The notes under the pieces were generated by a model. That model was not told where the DNA came from and ran no database searches. It saw only the letters and a program-made list of their open reading frames with translations. A program made the position numbers and the translations under genes. Below, piece by piece: positions 1 to 10,882 of a DNA stretch of 64,000 bases. Within the stretch, counting starts at the first letter, position 1. Each line of letters starts with the position of its first letter. The stretch lies in contig JAPDRO010000014.1 of NCBI GenBank assembly GCA_030247885.1, forward strand, positions 620,001 through 684,000, written 5' to 3'. This stretch comes from Taxawa tesnikishii (nom. ined.) (lineage: Eukaryota; Ascomycota; Dothideomycetes; Dothideales).

Positions 1-1271
1 CATTGCGCCAGGTTTGTTGTCTCACGACTGGTCGAGCTGGCGTTCGCCTGTTGCTGTGAGCAATTACACGAAGCCCTTTGTGGACGAGACTCTCCACTGA
101 CCGGGACGACGCCTTCACAAACTTAGCATATGACTGCGAAGAACGGAGTCTCAATTCCTGCTCACCCTGCCGTAACGTGGCATAGTAATGAATGACACAT
201 TTTTCGACGCGGGAAATGAAGGTCTTCTGAAGCGGATCAGCCAGACCTCAGACGAAGAAGCCATTGGGTCGTACGAGATACAGGAACCTTGTCTTACCTT
301 GACTATCCTGTGTCTTATATAATGAAGATCACCACACGTCCCGGTGCTCAACGACAAGTGCCTTCAAACGGAGAACCTTTCTGCAGCCATATACCGAGCG
401 CATCGGCGCAGCGATCAACATCAAGACATGCAGAGCTCATCACGCTAGCTTCACCGTACCAACTAGCGTCGCTTTGGTAGACATGCATACAACCTCATTT
501 CCTCCCCATTCCCTCGGCTGCCATGAACCAGCAGCACCAAAGAGGCGCTTGTTGGACTCGAAGATCGATGGGCAAGCAACATGGCATCTCCAGCTCGCTC
601 CGTTGACCGTTGTCAGCCATGCGTAGTTCTTTGGACACTTGTGATGTAAATATGTAGGTCGGTGCCGACGAAATCTGCGGATTCAAGCACCACTCGAATG
701 ACCAGCATCATACTGGTACTCTCGATGGAGCGGCCGCCGGCCGGCAGCACCGTTGTCGCCTCGGATGCGTCCTCTCCGCGTAGTGGAGCGGTCTTGCGGA
801 CCGCTTCTGGAAGTGATGGTTTACAGTACAAACGCCGGGAGAGGTGGACATACATATCCTTCTCCGAAAGATCGCTAACGAGGGCGTTGAAAGCCTGGTG
901 CGGTGGACAAAGCCCCTTTCTCACCGGAACCGTCACGGTTGTTTGGGCATTTGTCACAATGTGACGAAGGTTGGGTCCATCCAAACGTAGGGAAGGTATT
1001 TCAGGCCAGCACGAGAAGAAGACAAGCGAAGGGGGAGACCAGCAACCGACTCGTCCAAAGAATCAAACATACAGCTCATAAATCACGAACAAGTCCAATT
1101 TCATTAAAGTCGTACGTACTGCCTGGCCTGCCGTTTCCATGCCATACGACAAAGTCCCCATCCCACCCAATCCCATCCCATCGCATCCTATCCCATCTCA
1201 TCCAATTTCCCAATCCCGCATCACCATCCCACTCCACCCACTACCCTCCCCCTCCAACTTCCCTCCCCTAC
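1..1271. other. Left-edge region with no recognised gene
   Basis: No stretch here reads like a known protein on either strand. The longer open frames (for example 613-984 minus and 903-1637 plus) lack conserved motifs, and several open only at non-ATG codons. A pyrimidine-rich stretch with repeated CATCCCATCCCA-like words lies at about 1155-1260, just beyond the 3' end of the small minus-strand gene, and probably belongs to its 3' flank. Confidence 0.5.
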
Positions 1272-1664
1272 TTACGCCTTCTTCGCACCAGTAGCGCTCT
1301 CAACATTCTCCTGCGCACTCTTCGTCGTGCTCTGAACCCCCTGTCCAACATCCCCCAGTGTCTTCCCGACCCCTCCCGCCACATTCCCCACCACTCCGCC
1401 CAGCTGTGTCGCGTTCTCGTTAGCCAACAAATGCTCTTACTACTCACTCACTCACTCACTCGACGCAACTGGGCGTTTGGGAAAAGGGGAAAGAAGAAGA
1501 AGAAGAACCAGAAGAAGAAGAAGAAGAAGAAGAAGAAGAAGAAGAAGAAGAAAAATAACACATACCGTTCCGACCGTTCCTCCGACGAGGCTTCCGGCGG
1601 TTCCCGTGACGCCGCTGGCGACGTTGCCGGCGCCTGAGGCGAGGGAGCCGAAGAGGCCTTTTGT

Positions 1665-1695
<31 letters not shown>

Positions 1696-1714
1696 TGCTA
1701 TTGTTGTCGGACAT
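1272..1714 (-). CDS. Small glycine-rich (LEA/stress-like) fungal protein, two exons
   Basis: Predicted protein of about 93 residues. The N-terminus (MSDNNSNQE) leads into a glutamine run coded by CAG repeats, then a glycine/alanine/valine-rich repeat region (GLFGSLASGAGNVASG and LGGVVGNVAGGVGKTLG), ending in ATGAKKA. Exon 1 is 1566-1714 and exon 2 is 1272-1403. The intron has a GTATGT donor, a GGCTAAC branch point and a CACAG acceptor, and contains a long AAG/CTT microsatellite. The ATG frame and the glycine-rich frame differ by one base, reconciled by one extra base in the A run at 1659-1662 (T run on plus), after which total coding length is a multiple of three. Small fungal proteins of this composition are often called LEA-like or CsbD-like; the role here is unknown. 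I am confident of exon 2 and the glycine-rich frame, less so of the start. Confidence 0.6.
1442..1553. repeat. (CTCA)n and (AAG)n microsatellites inside an intron
   Basis: A CTCA tetranucleotide run at about 1442-1460 is followed by an interrupted AAG trinucleotide run at about 1491-1553. Both fall inside the intron of the minus-strand glycine-rich gene, where the AAG run reads as a long CTT polypyrimidine tract just after the donor. Confidence 0.9.
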
Positions 1715-2245
1715 TGTAGAGGCGAGTCTTTTTTCTTTTCTTTCTTTTTGGTACAAGTGAGTTCTGTGAGATTGTTTTTCTCTCCGACTCTTTCTTTCTC
1801 GGTTTTTCTTTGGTTTGTAGGTTTGGGGTGTCTGGTCGGAAGAGAACGAAACTACGGATGTCCCTCTTCTTATGTACCGTACCCTGCAAGAGAAACGTGA
1901 GAATGATCGGTTCGATGCGACAGGGCCGGGATGGGACGCGGCATGCGCTCGCAAGGGTTGCAGAATGACGTTTTGTTTAGCGCTCGATTGTCTCATTGTG
2001 GAGGGGGAGGATTTGCGGGACGTACTGCGGGGATCTCTCGTCTTCGCCTTCCGATTGAAACGGAGGGGTCCCACGGGGTGCAAGAGAGACAACATTGTGG
2101 GAAAAAGAGAGACAAGTGTCACATGGCTAATGCATTGAAGGGTGCACAAAAGTGTTTCTCGAAGAGAAATCGGTTGGGTATTCATTTCATAAACAATCTT
2201 TTTCTAAGCTACAAGAAGACGTGACAACGTGCCATCTACGCGCGT
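1715..2245. other. Intergenic: 5' flank of the glycine-rich gene, 3' flank of the reductase gene
   Basis: The interval next to 1714 is strongly CT-rich on plus (AG-rich on minus), as expected of a 5' leader or core promoter for the minus-strand gene. No protein-like reading frame is seen, and the remainder shows no recognisable signal. Confidence 0.5.
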
Positions 2246-3323
2246 CTAAGCGAAGATGGGGAGGTTGATACCGTAGTTGGTCGGGTTGTTGAACCTCAGG
2301 CCCTGGTCGAGGGAGCTGATGCTCTTGATCTCATCCTGGCTGAGGTCGAAGCTGCAGACGTCGAGGTTCTGCGCCAGACGGTTCTGGTTGTTGGACTTGG
2401 GGATGACAGCCACGCCGCGCTGGGTGGCCCACCTCAGGAGCACCTGAGCGGGGGTCTTGCCGTGCTTGTCGGCGATGCTCTTGACAGTCTGATGGTCGAA
2501 GAGAAGGGGGTATCCTTGGCGGACTGCATGTCGAGCTCGACAAAGGATTGAGGGCCGAAGGAGGAGTAGGCGGTGACGGAGATGCCGCGCTCTTGGGCGA
2601 GCTTGATGAGCGGCTCCTGGGTGAGGTAAGGGTGGTGCTCGATCTGGAGGGTAGCTGGGTGGATCTTGGCGTAGCGGAAGAGGTCAAGGATAAGGGCGCC
2701 GTTGTAGTTGGAGATACCGATGCTCTTTGCAAGGCCGTCGTCGACCAGCTCCTCCATCGCCTTCCAGGTGTCCTTCAGTGGTGCGTTGCTCTCGGTGACC
2801 TTGTCGTTCTCGTCGGTCCAGCCTGGTGGGTAGCGGACAGAAGGGTCGACATACTTGAGCGCAATGGGGAAGTGGACAATGAACAGGTCGAAGTAGTCAA
2901 GGCCCCAGTCGGCCAGCTGCTTGCGGCAGATGGGCTCGACGCGGTCACCGTCGTGGAAGCTGTTCCAGAGCTTGGACACAATGAAGAGCTCTTCACGCTT
3001 CACAATTCCTTCCTGAATGGCACGGGCAACACCCTTGCCAGCCTCGACCTCGTTGCCGTAGTCTGGACGTTCAGTCAGTAGGGTTTACTTGCAGAAAACT
3101 GCGTGCTTTCCACTTACCGCAAGCACCATCAAAGAGCCTGTAGCCAGACTTGATGGCATTGTAAACGGTGTCGGCGCAAGTCTCTTTGTTGACCTTCCAG
3201 AGGCCAAAGCCCACGAGAGGCATCTGCGCGATGAATTGTCAGCGGGCATGGTTTGAGAAGACGAATGGAGATTTGAAGACTTACCTGGTGGCCAGAGCTA
3301 AGCTTGACGGTAGGAGCGACCAT
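2246..3323 (-). CDS. xyl1: NAD(P)H-dependent D-xylose reductase (aldo-keto reductase)
   Basis: Aldo-keto reductase that reduces D-xylose to xylitol, the first step of fungal pentose catabolism; cytosolic. Exons are 3285-3323, 3118-3223 and 2246-3062. The protein is 320 residues, the usual length for the family. The catalytic tetrad is visible: Asp45 in RLFDGAC, Tyr50 in DYGNE, Lys79 in IVSKLW and His112 in FIVHFPI. The cofactor-binding motif [10 protein letters not shown] lies near the C-terminus, which ends NLPIFA as in fungal xylose reductases. The start fits because exon 1 codes [13 protein letters not shown] directly before the conserved MPLVGFGLW. The frame is one base short at the C run 2506-2510 (G run on plus); with that base the coding length closes exactly. 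Close paralogues (glycerol or arabinose reductases) are possible, but GACDYGNE and the C-terminus favour xylose reductase. Confidence 0.9.
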
Positions 3324-3497
3324 GTCTGCGTATGATCTGATGAATAGAGGTTTGTAAACTTGTTTCAGTGGAGCAAAGGACGGTCTAAGCCTGGTGGATT
3401 GCAGGGATTGCTTGCTGGAGAAGAGTGCAGCAGATCTAGATTGGAGATAAATAGTAGAGTCAGTTCCAATGGAGTCGGGAGGGAAAGGGCAGGCAGG

Positions 3498-3504
3498 TTA
3501 TATA
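3498..3504 (-). promoter_or_regulatory. TATA-like element upstream of the xylose reductase gene
   Basis: TATATAA on the minus strand, about 175 nt upstream of the ATG at 3323. Its position and match suit a core promoter element; a transcription start has not been seen. Confidence 0.4.
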
Positions 3505-3523
3505 GCTAGCTCCACCACCGGTG

Positions 3524-3529
3524 GGCTAG
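3524..3529 (+). promoter_or_regulatory. GGCTAG: candidate XlnR/Xyr1 site
   Basis: GGCTAR is the known core of the XlnR/Xyr1 xylan regulator site, and xylose reductase genes are established XlnR targets in Aspergillus. This copy lies about 200 nt upstream of the ATG. A six-base match alone is weak evidence. Confidence 0.25.
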
Positions 3530-4349
3530 CTCGCAAATGAAATTTTGCCTGCGATTGCGTACCTGGCGAAGGGTCTTAGCACGTTCATGTGAGCTCACTG
3601 GGGCAGAATCAATCACGCAGGCAGAAGAAATCTGGAAATCAGGCAAAGGCAGGACAGCGGTGCGACACGGCGGCGGGCCAGAAGCTGGCGCTGCCTTTAA
3701 GAGGCCCATCGAGCACCCTGGCAACGGACCAATTGCCCGCGCTCGTCGTCTTCTCCCAGAGTGCTCTGACCGTGGGTTGTAGCCGCGGTGGGCGTGTTAT
3801 TGACCCGAGAGGCCGCATGGAGGGGTAAACTCGTTAAACTCGTGCACAATGTGGGGGCCACTTTTGCCTGTATGTCATAGAGTTGCCGCACCGACGCTGC
3901 ACGGATAGCAGGCTGGGTCAATCACTGCCTCTTTAGCCTGTTCATGGAATACGGAGGTCCCCGCCAAGGCCAGAATCGAGCCTCGGTCAGGCCGTCGCAT
4001 CTGAGTAGAGACGATGAACTGGTCCGGCGGCAGTTAGGTCGCCGGAAGGCTTGCTGCCTGATGTTTGACGGCCGACACCTGCCGTCGCGGAGAAAAGAAG
4101 GCAACCAGGCAGACGTGGATGCTTCATCGGTAGCTGCATCACGTGATGTACCAGGCAAATGGAAAAAAGGCATATACAACCAGCAGGAGCAGTACACAAC
4201 GCCCGTTGCCCAGGACCAGAATGCGAAAACACTGCATGCAAGAAGAGTCGAGGAAACGATAAAAAGGCTTTTGTCTGCAGAGACGCCGGTTTTCCACTAA
4301 ACTAAACCCATCGCCGCTAGAATACACTCCAAAGGACGCCCCGTGGTAT
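3530..4349. other. Intergenic between the reductase promoter and the Sec61 beta 3' end
   Basis: No protein-like frame was recognised. The open frames at 3537-3828 and 3944-4300 have no conserved composition. The region probably holds the upstream promoter of the reductase and the 3' UTR of the Sec61 beta gene. Confidence 0.45.
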
Positions 4350-5187
4350 CTACGAAGAGAATCGCCTGGTGAACTTGGCGATGACTTTGACATCGTTAGA
4401 TTAAAAGGCAGAGGATGGCTGGACAGCGGACTTACTGTGAAGAGCTACCACACTGATGATGAAGCCGACAGACAGAACAAGCACGACGAATGGGTCGACC
4501 TTGAGACCTGGGGACTCGTCGGTGTAAAGTCCTAAAACATATCATGTCAGCATGGATCGTTGATCGTGAAACCGAAGGCGAAATCAAGCCGTGCAAAGCT
4601 CCTGATGCGATAGCAGAGTGTAGCCAAACGACACGAGCCGTCTCTTTGCGCGTCAAGTCTATGCCAGATAGAACGCATGTGCTCTCAAGGGGTTTCGTGT
4701 TGTACAAGGAACGCCACATACTCAGCATGGTACTGCTGCTGCCGCCCGCGCCAGCGGCTCTTGTGCTACTCGGCCGTACATTTGCGACCTTGTCTGCTCT
4801 GTCTGCCGCAGCCTTTCTCCTGATTGCGGTCGCTGGTCCTCCAGGTGGCTTAGGGGACGAAGGACGGGCGGTCGATGAGCCGGTGGACGGAGGAGAGTTG
4901 ACAGGGGAAGAGGGACGAGGAGAAGACTGGCATTGAATGTTAGCATCGTGATCCAAGTATTGAATGTGTGTATGTCGGAATATGTCGCGGAAAAGCAGGA
5001 GACGGTGCCATTGGAGATGGAGAACCGCATGCGAAGAGAGGTTGGAGCTGAGACAGATGGACCAGTTGCTCATATGCGCTCTCGCTCTTGTCTGGTGACT
5101 ATTTCGACAAGGTGAGGGTATTTTTGGTGAATGGGGAGATGTGCTTCCACGGGTCTCCTTTCGCATGACAAGGATGTAACTCACCAT
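4350..5187 (-). CDS. SBH1: Sec61 beta, protein translocon subunit
   Basis: Small tail-anchored subunit of the Sec61 ER translocon. Four exons: 5185-5187, 4722-4926, 4436-4531 and 4350-4384, giving 112 residues with exact phase. The N-terminal half is a proline/serine-rich cytosolic segment ([14 protein letters not shown]), followed by [20 protein letters not shown] and the family signature [14 protein letters not shown] single C-terminal membrane helix follows ([20 protein letters not shown]), ending AKFTRRFSS. Exon 1 contains only the ATG: the donor GTGAGT follows it directly, and intron 1 ends with a GCTAAC branch point and GCCAG acceptor. All donors are GTGAGT, GTATGT or GTAAGT. I see no frame problem in this gene. 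Confidence 0.9.
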
Positions 5188-6038
5188 GTTGTATGATCGC
5201 GACGACTAGCACCGTTTGATGAAAAGGCGATTTTGTATCTGAAAGGTGATTCCGGTGGCAGAAGGGCGGACGACGTGCTGTACGGAAAGCTAATAGGAGG
5301 TGTTGGAGGATCGATGGTTCCCCAGACTTTGTGGTCCCGAACGCAAGCTGGCCTTCCAGAAATTGGGCTAAAGCGCATTACCATAAGGGTCCGTGACAGG
5401 CAACGTGCCAAGCATCATCTTCGCGTGCGTTGTTTGTCTTGAGATGCTACGTAGAATGGAATCACAGGCGCCTGCACATATCCCATGTTATGTTAGGGAC
5501 AAGGACCCTTCCAGTCCAGTCAAAACTTCGTTAGGTTGGAGAAGAGGAGAATTGTGTAGAGGGAGGAATAGACCCAGCCAGCAGCACTTTTTGAACTCTC
5601 CCTAACAAAAGCACATCCGAAAACACAGCCCTTATTACCATCCCATAGAAGCACAACAACCGTTTCCAGTAGACACTCAAACGCAATAGCCAGCCCGTCC
5701 AAATCACCCAGCGCCGCACCAAAGCAAAAGCCCCGTTGAACCCGAGTGATCGCCTCTGTATACGCAGGATAGGGAAAGGAAAACGCCAGCAACAGAAACC
5801 CCTACAAACCGGCCCAATTCCCCGTACAACTTCAAAGCGCATTGAGAAAAAAAGTAAAGGTATGACAGAACAGCAACGGCACAAACAGCAACACCTCGCG
5901 ACCGACCCTGCCCAGACCAACTGGTGACACGACTGAAATCCGAACCGAAACAGGCTATGCAGACCCAGGACTCCGCGGAAGATGCAGTTATGCAATAACG
6001 CCGTTTCCACCGTCAAAGAAACATTGATCGAGACTCGT
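5188..6038. other. Intergenic: Sec61 beta promoter and downstream flank of the next gene
   Basis: The minus frame of the neighbouring gene stays open as far as 5531 only because that gene's true frame is lost upstream; the translation there is tryptophan/cysteine-rich and not protein-like. No independent gene was recognised. Confidence 0.55.
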
Positions 6039-7535
6039 TTAGCCCCAGACAGAAGCCTGAACGCCAAGGGTATTCTTGGAGGAGCCCCAGACACCGCTGT
6101 TTGAGCCCCAGCCACCGAGGCTGACGCCGCTCTTGTCGGCGATAGGGGGTTAGAAGCGGACGAAGTGGAGCGCTGCTCGTTGTTCTTCTGCTCACTGGCG
6201 GAGAAGCCGTAGCTGAGTGGGGATGGGAGAGGGGTGGTAGAGCGCTTGTTCAGGCCCTGAACGGCGGAGGGAGCTTGTCCTTGGATGGGACGAGTACCGA
6301 TGGGAGCGACACCTGCAGATGTAGTGGGTGGCTTGTTGCCCTGAGAGAGAGGTGGCGATCCACCTGGGGATGAGTTGGAGGTACGGCTCGATTGCTGAGC
6401 GGTGTCCATCAGGCTACCGAAGGTCGTAGGGTTGGACGAGGGAGACGAGGTGCTGTTGGCACGTTCAGAGGCGGAAATGCCAGCGTGGTCGCGGGGCGGC
6501 ATTTGGACGGCAGACTCAGCGCCACCCTGAGCTTGAGTTCCGAACGGATCGAAGGCCAGAGGCGAGGGACCACGTCCACCAGCGCCGGAGATGGAGGCTC
6601 TTACATCCTGAGATTGGCGCGAGTTGGCGCTATCGGGGCTATACAGGCTGGACTCATTTCCATACAAGGCACGGTGTTGGCGAGCGATTAGGTCGCGGCG
6701 TTCTTCTTCACTCATACCAGCGTTGGGACTCATGGAGCGGTCTGGCTTGACGCCAGAGGTGTCTGCGAAGCGAAAATAACATGTCAATGACTCTCTAAGC
6801 TAGGGATTGTTCTGGGAGACCCTTACTCCGGTTGTACTGTTGCTCCTGATGATAGTTGCGGAGCTCCCGCTCGCGTTGTGCTGCCATCCGACGCTTTGCC
6901 TGCATCATCTGTTCCGCCTCGCTCTGACGTGGCTGAAAGCGCTGGGCAGCGTAGAAGCCTTGGACGTTGGAGGCAGAGCCCGGACGAGGACCGTCGAACT
7001 CGCTAACGGAATGGTGTCTCGCAGGGCCTCCCATGCGCGCCTCTGCCGTTCATGAGCGCGATCTCCTTGCAACCACTTGCTGTCTTGACATACCAAAGTC
7101 GCCGATTGAGCGTCCTCCCATGACCGGCATCGAGTCACGACGACCTGGGCCTGGAATGCCGGCCATCCATTTCCCGCTCTTTACGAGGTTGTCCGTTGCG
7201 CGTTCGATCTCTGTATACATGTCAGATCCCATTTCCGTACGCTGGAAATGTCTAAAAGAGGCTTGAAGCGCTCGAAAAATGTCGCCTTGAAACCACTTTC
7301 GCCTCGCCCAGCTCTTTCTTCTCATTCTTCACGCACCTTCAAATTGAGAGGCGAACGCGTTGGACTCGCCCTGAGAAACTGTTGAGGTCGCGCCTGTTCT
7401 ATCCATCAGTGTCTCGTTCGTCTGTCCACTTGAGTTTGAAGACCGACCGGATCGGGAAGGTGGTGCCTGCTGCTCCCAGGATGGCTGACGGCCAGGTGCA
7501 CTCCAGGCGCTGTCGTTGCCGTAGTAGGAGGACAT
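6039..7535 (-). CDS. Conserved uncharacterised fungal protein (C-terminus GVQASVWG)
   Basis: Predicted protein of about 418 residues in four exons: 7337-7535, 7094-7210, 6827-7042 and 6039-6762. I recall a family spread through filamentous ascomycetes with the same landmarks but know no function for it. Landmarks are the N-terminus MSSYYGN with WSAPGRQPSWE, the block ERATDNLVKSGK, RRDSMPVMGGR, a basic glutamine-rich stretch (AKRRMAAQRERELRNYHQEQ), RSMSPNAGMSEEERRDLIA with RQHRALYG, a long Ser/Pro-rich disordered middle, and a Trp/Gly C-terminus (GGWGSNSGVWG, then NTLGVQASVWG). The C-terminal frame is reached only if one base is added to the C run at 6145-6149 (G run on plus); the coding length then closes exactly. 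Without it the frame reads through into unlikely sequence to 5531. The charged Q/R stretch and low complexity would suit an RNA-associated protein, but that is only inference. Confidence 0.8.
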
Positions 7536-10500
7536 GTTGGCAGTGTGTTTCCTGATATGCACAGGGGATATTGGACTTGATGTTTGATGGGCGGCGGTGC
7601 GAATCGCAGCAAGTAGAGTTGAGAGGAAGGGTAGAAGCGGCCGGCTATAGATGAAAACGAACGTTAGCCAGTTGATGCAACGAGTGGAATCGTGAACCGA
7701 ATGTCACTGTGAATTGTTGGAGAGCGCCGAAGAGGCGGGCAAGCAGAAAAGCGAGGCCAGGCCGTCGGGGATGGGGACACCAAAAAGCCAATTCGTGGTA
7801 AAGGAGGAGACAGATTCGGCGTTCGAAACTTACCGAGCAACGCTGCGAGACCGAGGCGGAAGATAAAAGGAATGACGGCTCTCACAGCAACAGGCCGGAG
7901 AAGAGTAACAATGGGGTATCTCAAGGAGTCGTCGAAAAAGAAGATAGAGGAGACAAGACGAGACGAGACGAGACGAGACGATGGGAGAGCGGACGGCCGA
8001 GAGCGACGAGGAGAGGTGGGCAGGCAGGCAGGCAATTCAAGCAGGGGCCAATCTTTTCACTAATTTCCGCGTTGGCGCATTCGCAAGGTAGTTTAGCACA
8101 CAACTGATGGTCATTGCGAACAGGACTACGGCCACCACTATGCGAGACAGAGCCGCATGCGAGAGTGCGCAATAGCTTCCAGCACGCCACGCTCCGCGAC
8201 TGTGCGCTCCACCGTCGGGGACAGAGTGCTATACAGCAGAGCGCGCCCGCACGCCTAGTAGTACCAATGCTCGCGGATGCCGTCGACAAACTGTGAGACA
8301 TACACGAGCAGCGGTTCCCAGCGGCTTGCCGCCTGCCGCGTTGTGACAATATCCCGAGACACATGCAACGACCCACCACCAACAGAGCCATTTTTCCCTA
8401 ACTAGCACGCACGCGAGAGGGTCACCCTCCTCCCGATTCCCGTAGTTAGTTAGGGTGACCGCGCTCCGCGCGCGCTTCTCCAACCCTAACTGCCAACCGC
8501 ACGACGTCGGCGTGTTGTTGTCTTCTGGCTCCTCATCGATCCTTTGCTGGCCAGGTCCCCTAGTTGCTTTTCCCCTCGAACGTCCCGACTAGCAGCTTCA
8601 ACAACAGCGCAACAGCGAGCCTCGCATCCCATTCTACCGTGCAGGCCTGGCTGCCCATATCATCCGTATCATGCAGTGGCTGGAGCATGCCATTGTTCGC
8701 ACGGCTCAGCGTTGCAACCCATTGTCGTGCCGGAGCAGGCTGACATGTCTTGATAAAGCAGAGTTTGCAGACGCGCTCATGCAAACCCCGCCGCAATGTG
8801 CAGCCGTCCATCCAATGAGGTCTTTACGGGACGGCAGACCGCTCTCCGCACTTCCCAAATACCACCTGCCGGAGTTGCACGATCGTGAACAAGCAATTCT
8901 CTCTGCTCTCAAAATCACTAGCCGCCTCGTCCTCGTCGCGCTGGGCGTGCGCTAAAGTACATCTGCACGCGCTGGTCGCGTCCATCTCGCCCAGACATGC
9001 CACACCCCACGAACTCTAATGCGTCATACGGCCCTTTTAACCCACGGTTCGGTGCTACACCACTGGACGTCGTCTTTCACATGCAAGATTTGGCCTGTCA
9101 GCTGCTTTAGATATCCTTCTGCCTGGGTGGGGTGACGGACGGCAGTCTGGGCTAATAATTCCTTCCACGCTATTGTGTCGTTTGACAACTCACTTTTCCC
9201 TACACCCGCCGGAGGAATACTTGCTCTGGAGATGCCAACTCAGGACAGTAGACTAACCATCATGGGGTCCCCGGAGTCCTCCCCAGCGTACCGGTCCCAG
9301 GCATCTGGTTCGCCCACCACTTCCACTCTCTCGTAGCGACCCGACCAACCGAACAGCTTTCGCATTCAGTAATTGTGATGGAAGCGCCATATTGACTACG
9401 GACGAGAGGCGCAATAAGACTGTATCAGCAGCAGTCACCATTGTCCCTACCTGGCGAGCTTCTAGCGACACTTGGCCGCGTCATCATCGAAGACCAACCA
9501 ATGGCTTCATGTAAGCAGCGGCAACCACCGCTGACTTGCTGTCTCTCTTGACAAGAAATCTATATGAAAGGACTCTTAGACCCTGTGTCAGATCGGACTT
9601 GCTGTGCCAATTTACCGCGCCACTCACGAAGGCATCAGCCAGGATTTCCCTCAATTTTACAGCAGCGTACAGCTATAGACAATCGATTATACATGGCGCA
9701 AGTGTGGCAACAGCGCCTCGGGAAGGGAACCGATGACAGTCTGAGGAGACATTTTTGCCAAATCTTGCCAAATCTTGTGACGTCTTAACACAGACGGAAG
9801 GTGCGTACGTTACGCGCTTGGGGCGATGAATGAGCATACGCGTCGCTCACTCAGCAACTTCTTACAACGCCAAACACGAGCAAGTCGGAATACTAAACCA
9901 CACCGAACCTGATTCAAGCCGTGGGTTGTTCTCTCGTTGCGTGCGCACTCTTCTCAATGATTGCATGACATTGGTACGGTAAGCTACAGAAGGTGATTGA
10001 TCCAACGCTTCCACAACTCTTCTCTTCTTTCGCGAAGCACGATTGTTCCTTTCCTCCTCTATTTCTCATCTTCCCACTGCAGGACACTGATGCTTGTGAT
10101 TCTTTTGAGGCGGTTGATGCATGACATGATATCTGAAACAAGTGCACGGACTTCCCCTGCATGCTGCAAAACGCAATCCCCTGATCTACATCGCATGGGC
10201 ATGGGCGTCAAACCGGTTTCAAAACAAACATACATCGTCATCGCGCAATACAAGAGCTCAGTTCGAAAGAAACCTTGATATCGCCTTGAAGAATAGTACA
10301 CATATAAGGCCCATGGGTCTGCCGGATTCGCGTTGTGGCTGTCACGCGGCTCACTACCCTACTTCCCGGGAGACATTGGTCAGATGAAACAACAGAGCAA
10401 AAGATCCATTGGCGCAGTCTCGATTATCGCACACCCTTAGAGGAGAAACGTCAAGGCGCAATTTGACATCAGCCTCTTCCGCCTCATGACAGGCACCGTG

Positions 10501-10882
10501 TCTAAGAAAAGGCACATGATGAACGCGACAAAGAAAGACGTTGGTCCTTGAAGATACAAAGCGGATTTTCTCCCTCATCAGGCTCGCCTACGACACATCA
10601 TAAACAGATTTACATGCGAGGACCAGGAGCGCGACAGATTGCGACCTCTACGAACTTGAAATCCAAGTCAACTCCTTACCTTGAATCCTCCCGACCTGCA
10701 ACCTGCACCTTAACCCTTGATTCTTGGCGAAAAAGTTTACCCCTTTCGTAACTCTGATATCACGAGACAAAACTGGTGTAGATTTGTTTGCTGCAGATCA
10801 CGGCTCTTGTCCTGGCCCAGAACAGTCTTACCATCCTCCCATCGGCGACTAGGACCTATATTGTACGGCCAACACCAGAGAA
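7536..10882. other. 3.3 kb region without a recognised gene
   Basis: The first part is the promoter of the minus-strand gene. The rest shows only scattered short open frames with no conserved motif, intron-exon pattern or codon bias that I can support. No terminal repeats, target-site duplications or transposase-like translation were found, and it is not strikingly AT-rich, so heavy RIP is not indicated. It may hold noncoding RNA or degraded sequence. Confidence 0.45.
7956..7980. repeat. (AGACG)5 pentanucleotide repeat
   Basis: Five perfect AGACG units, preceded by an imperfect unit, about 420 nt upstream of the ATG at 7535. It is probably in the promoter or 5' leader of that gene. Confidence 0.9.

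Noticed and set aside
2548-3081. Long plus-strand open frame over the xylose reductase gene
   Set aside because: Antisense shadow of a strongly conserved coding region; composition is the usual valine/leucine-rich mirror and it has no motif.
5531-6038. Continuation of the GVQASVWG-protein frame to 5531
   Set aside because: The true frame stops at 6039-6041 with the conserved C-terminus; the further translation is Trp/Cys/Phe-rich and only open because of the one-base conflict at 6145-6149.
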